This document shows, piece by piece, positions 4,967 through 5,221 of a stretch of 5,221 nt of DNA (within the stretch, counting starts at the first letter, position 1; each line of letters begins with the position of its first letter). The translations under genes and the position numbers were made by a program. Under the pieces are notes generated by a model, which was not told where the DNA came from, ran no database searches, and was given only the letters and a program-made list of their open reading frames with translations. The stretch is from a bacterium. Its GTDB lineage: Bacteria; Bacillota; Clostridia; Oscillospirales; Oscillospiraceae. The stretch lies in assembly GCA_019424865.1 (NCBI GenBank), contig JAHYYS010000097.1, forward strand, positions 1 through 5,221, in the 5' to 3' direction.

Positions 4967-4983
4967 TGTCCCCCAAGGGGACA
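4967..4983 (+). promoter_or_regulatory. Small GC hairpin upstream of rpsL ribosome binding site
   Basis: A perfect 7-bp stem (4967-4973 with 4977-4983) and a 3-nt loop lie 11 bases before the AAGGAGG of rpsL at 4995-5001. It has no U tract. It could be a protein-binding element or a processing site protecting the 5' end of the rpsL message. Confidence 0.4.
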
Positions 4984-5007
4984 GCTTATCAGGAAAGGAG
5001 GAAAACC

Positions 5008-5221
5008 ATGCCTACGTTTAATCAGCTGGTCCGTAAGGGACGCGAGCAGGTGGCCTACAAGTCCACTTCCCCCGCCCTCCAGCACGGCCTGAACACCCTG
5101 AAGAACAGGAGCACCGACCTGCCTTCTCCCCAGAAGAGAGGTGTGTGTACCGCCGTCCGTACCTCTACCCCCAAGAAGCCCAACTCCGCTCTGCGTAAGA
5201 TCGCCCGTGTGCGTCTGACCA
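5008..5221 (+). CDS. rpsL: 30S ribosomal protein S12, N-terminal part (cut by window edge)
   Basis: Component of the small ribosomal subunit at the decoding centre. The first 71 residues are present and one base of the next codon. It starts MPTFNQLVRKGR and reaches the conserved SPQKRGVCTAV (40-50) and TPKKPNSALRKIARVRL (54-70). The spacing from the start to PKKPNSA is that of Gram-positive S12, about 13 residues longer than in E. coli. Lys56, the counterpart of the classical streptomycin-resistance position (E. coli Lys43 by common numbering), is wild type; the second hot spot near Lys88 in E. coli numbering is outside the window. AAGGAGG at 4995-5001 lies 6 nt before the ATG. rpsG, fusA and tuf would be expected next but are not shown. 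Confidence 0.98.
   Translation, partial: MPTFNQLVRKGREQVAYKSTSPALQHGLNTLKNRSTDLPSPQKRGVCTAVRTSTPKKPNSALRKIARVRLT

Overview
The window looks like a chromosomal segment from a GC-rich member of the class Clostridia, most likely a gut Oscillospiraceae-type bacterium such as a Flavonifractor or Lawsonibacter relative. The grounds are: a ribosomal protein S12 with the Gram-positive N-terminal extension, an L7Ae-family protein directly before rpsL as in Firmicutes, a 60-residue clostridial single-cluster ferredoxin, AGGAGG-type ribosome binding sites throughout, and strong G/C preference at third codon positions. The family-level placement is inference; no 16S or marker search was possible.

Layout. 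Positions 1-133 hold three consecutive inverted repeats separated by a repeated spacer; the first is a good terminator for a gene lying to the left on the + strand, and the third sits just after the stop of pfkA. pfkA (minus, 134-1135) encodes 6-phosphofructokinase and has a near-consensus promoter at 1197-1225. Divergent from it is a ClC-family anion transporter (plus, 1363-2622) with an extended -10 promoter. A 16-bp perfect stem at 2645-2691 separates this gene from a convergent small ferredoxin (minus, 2710-2892). Upstream of the ferredoxin, in the same orientation, is a secreted lipoprotein serpin (minus, 2988-4262) with its own terminator at 2951-2969. From 4438 onward the + strand carries the start of a str-type ribosomal operon: a strong promoter, a leader of about 175 nt, an L7Ae-family protein (4650-4892), an intergenic region with two hairpins, and the first 71 codons of rpsL (from 5008, cut by the window edge).

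The genes do not form one pathway. pfkA, the ClC gene, the ferredoxin and the serpin appear to be separate short transcription units around the border of the ribosomal operon. The most distinctive items are the lipoprotein serpin with an intact inhibitory hinge, a ClC transporter whose selectivity motifs are not canonical, and the amount of potential RNA structure: the triple hairpin array, a stem that would hide the ferredoxin Shine-Dalgarno, and the structured L7Ae and rpsL leaders. No mobile element, CRISPR array, tRNA or rRNA was seen.
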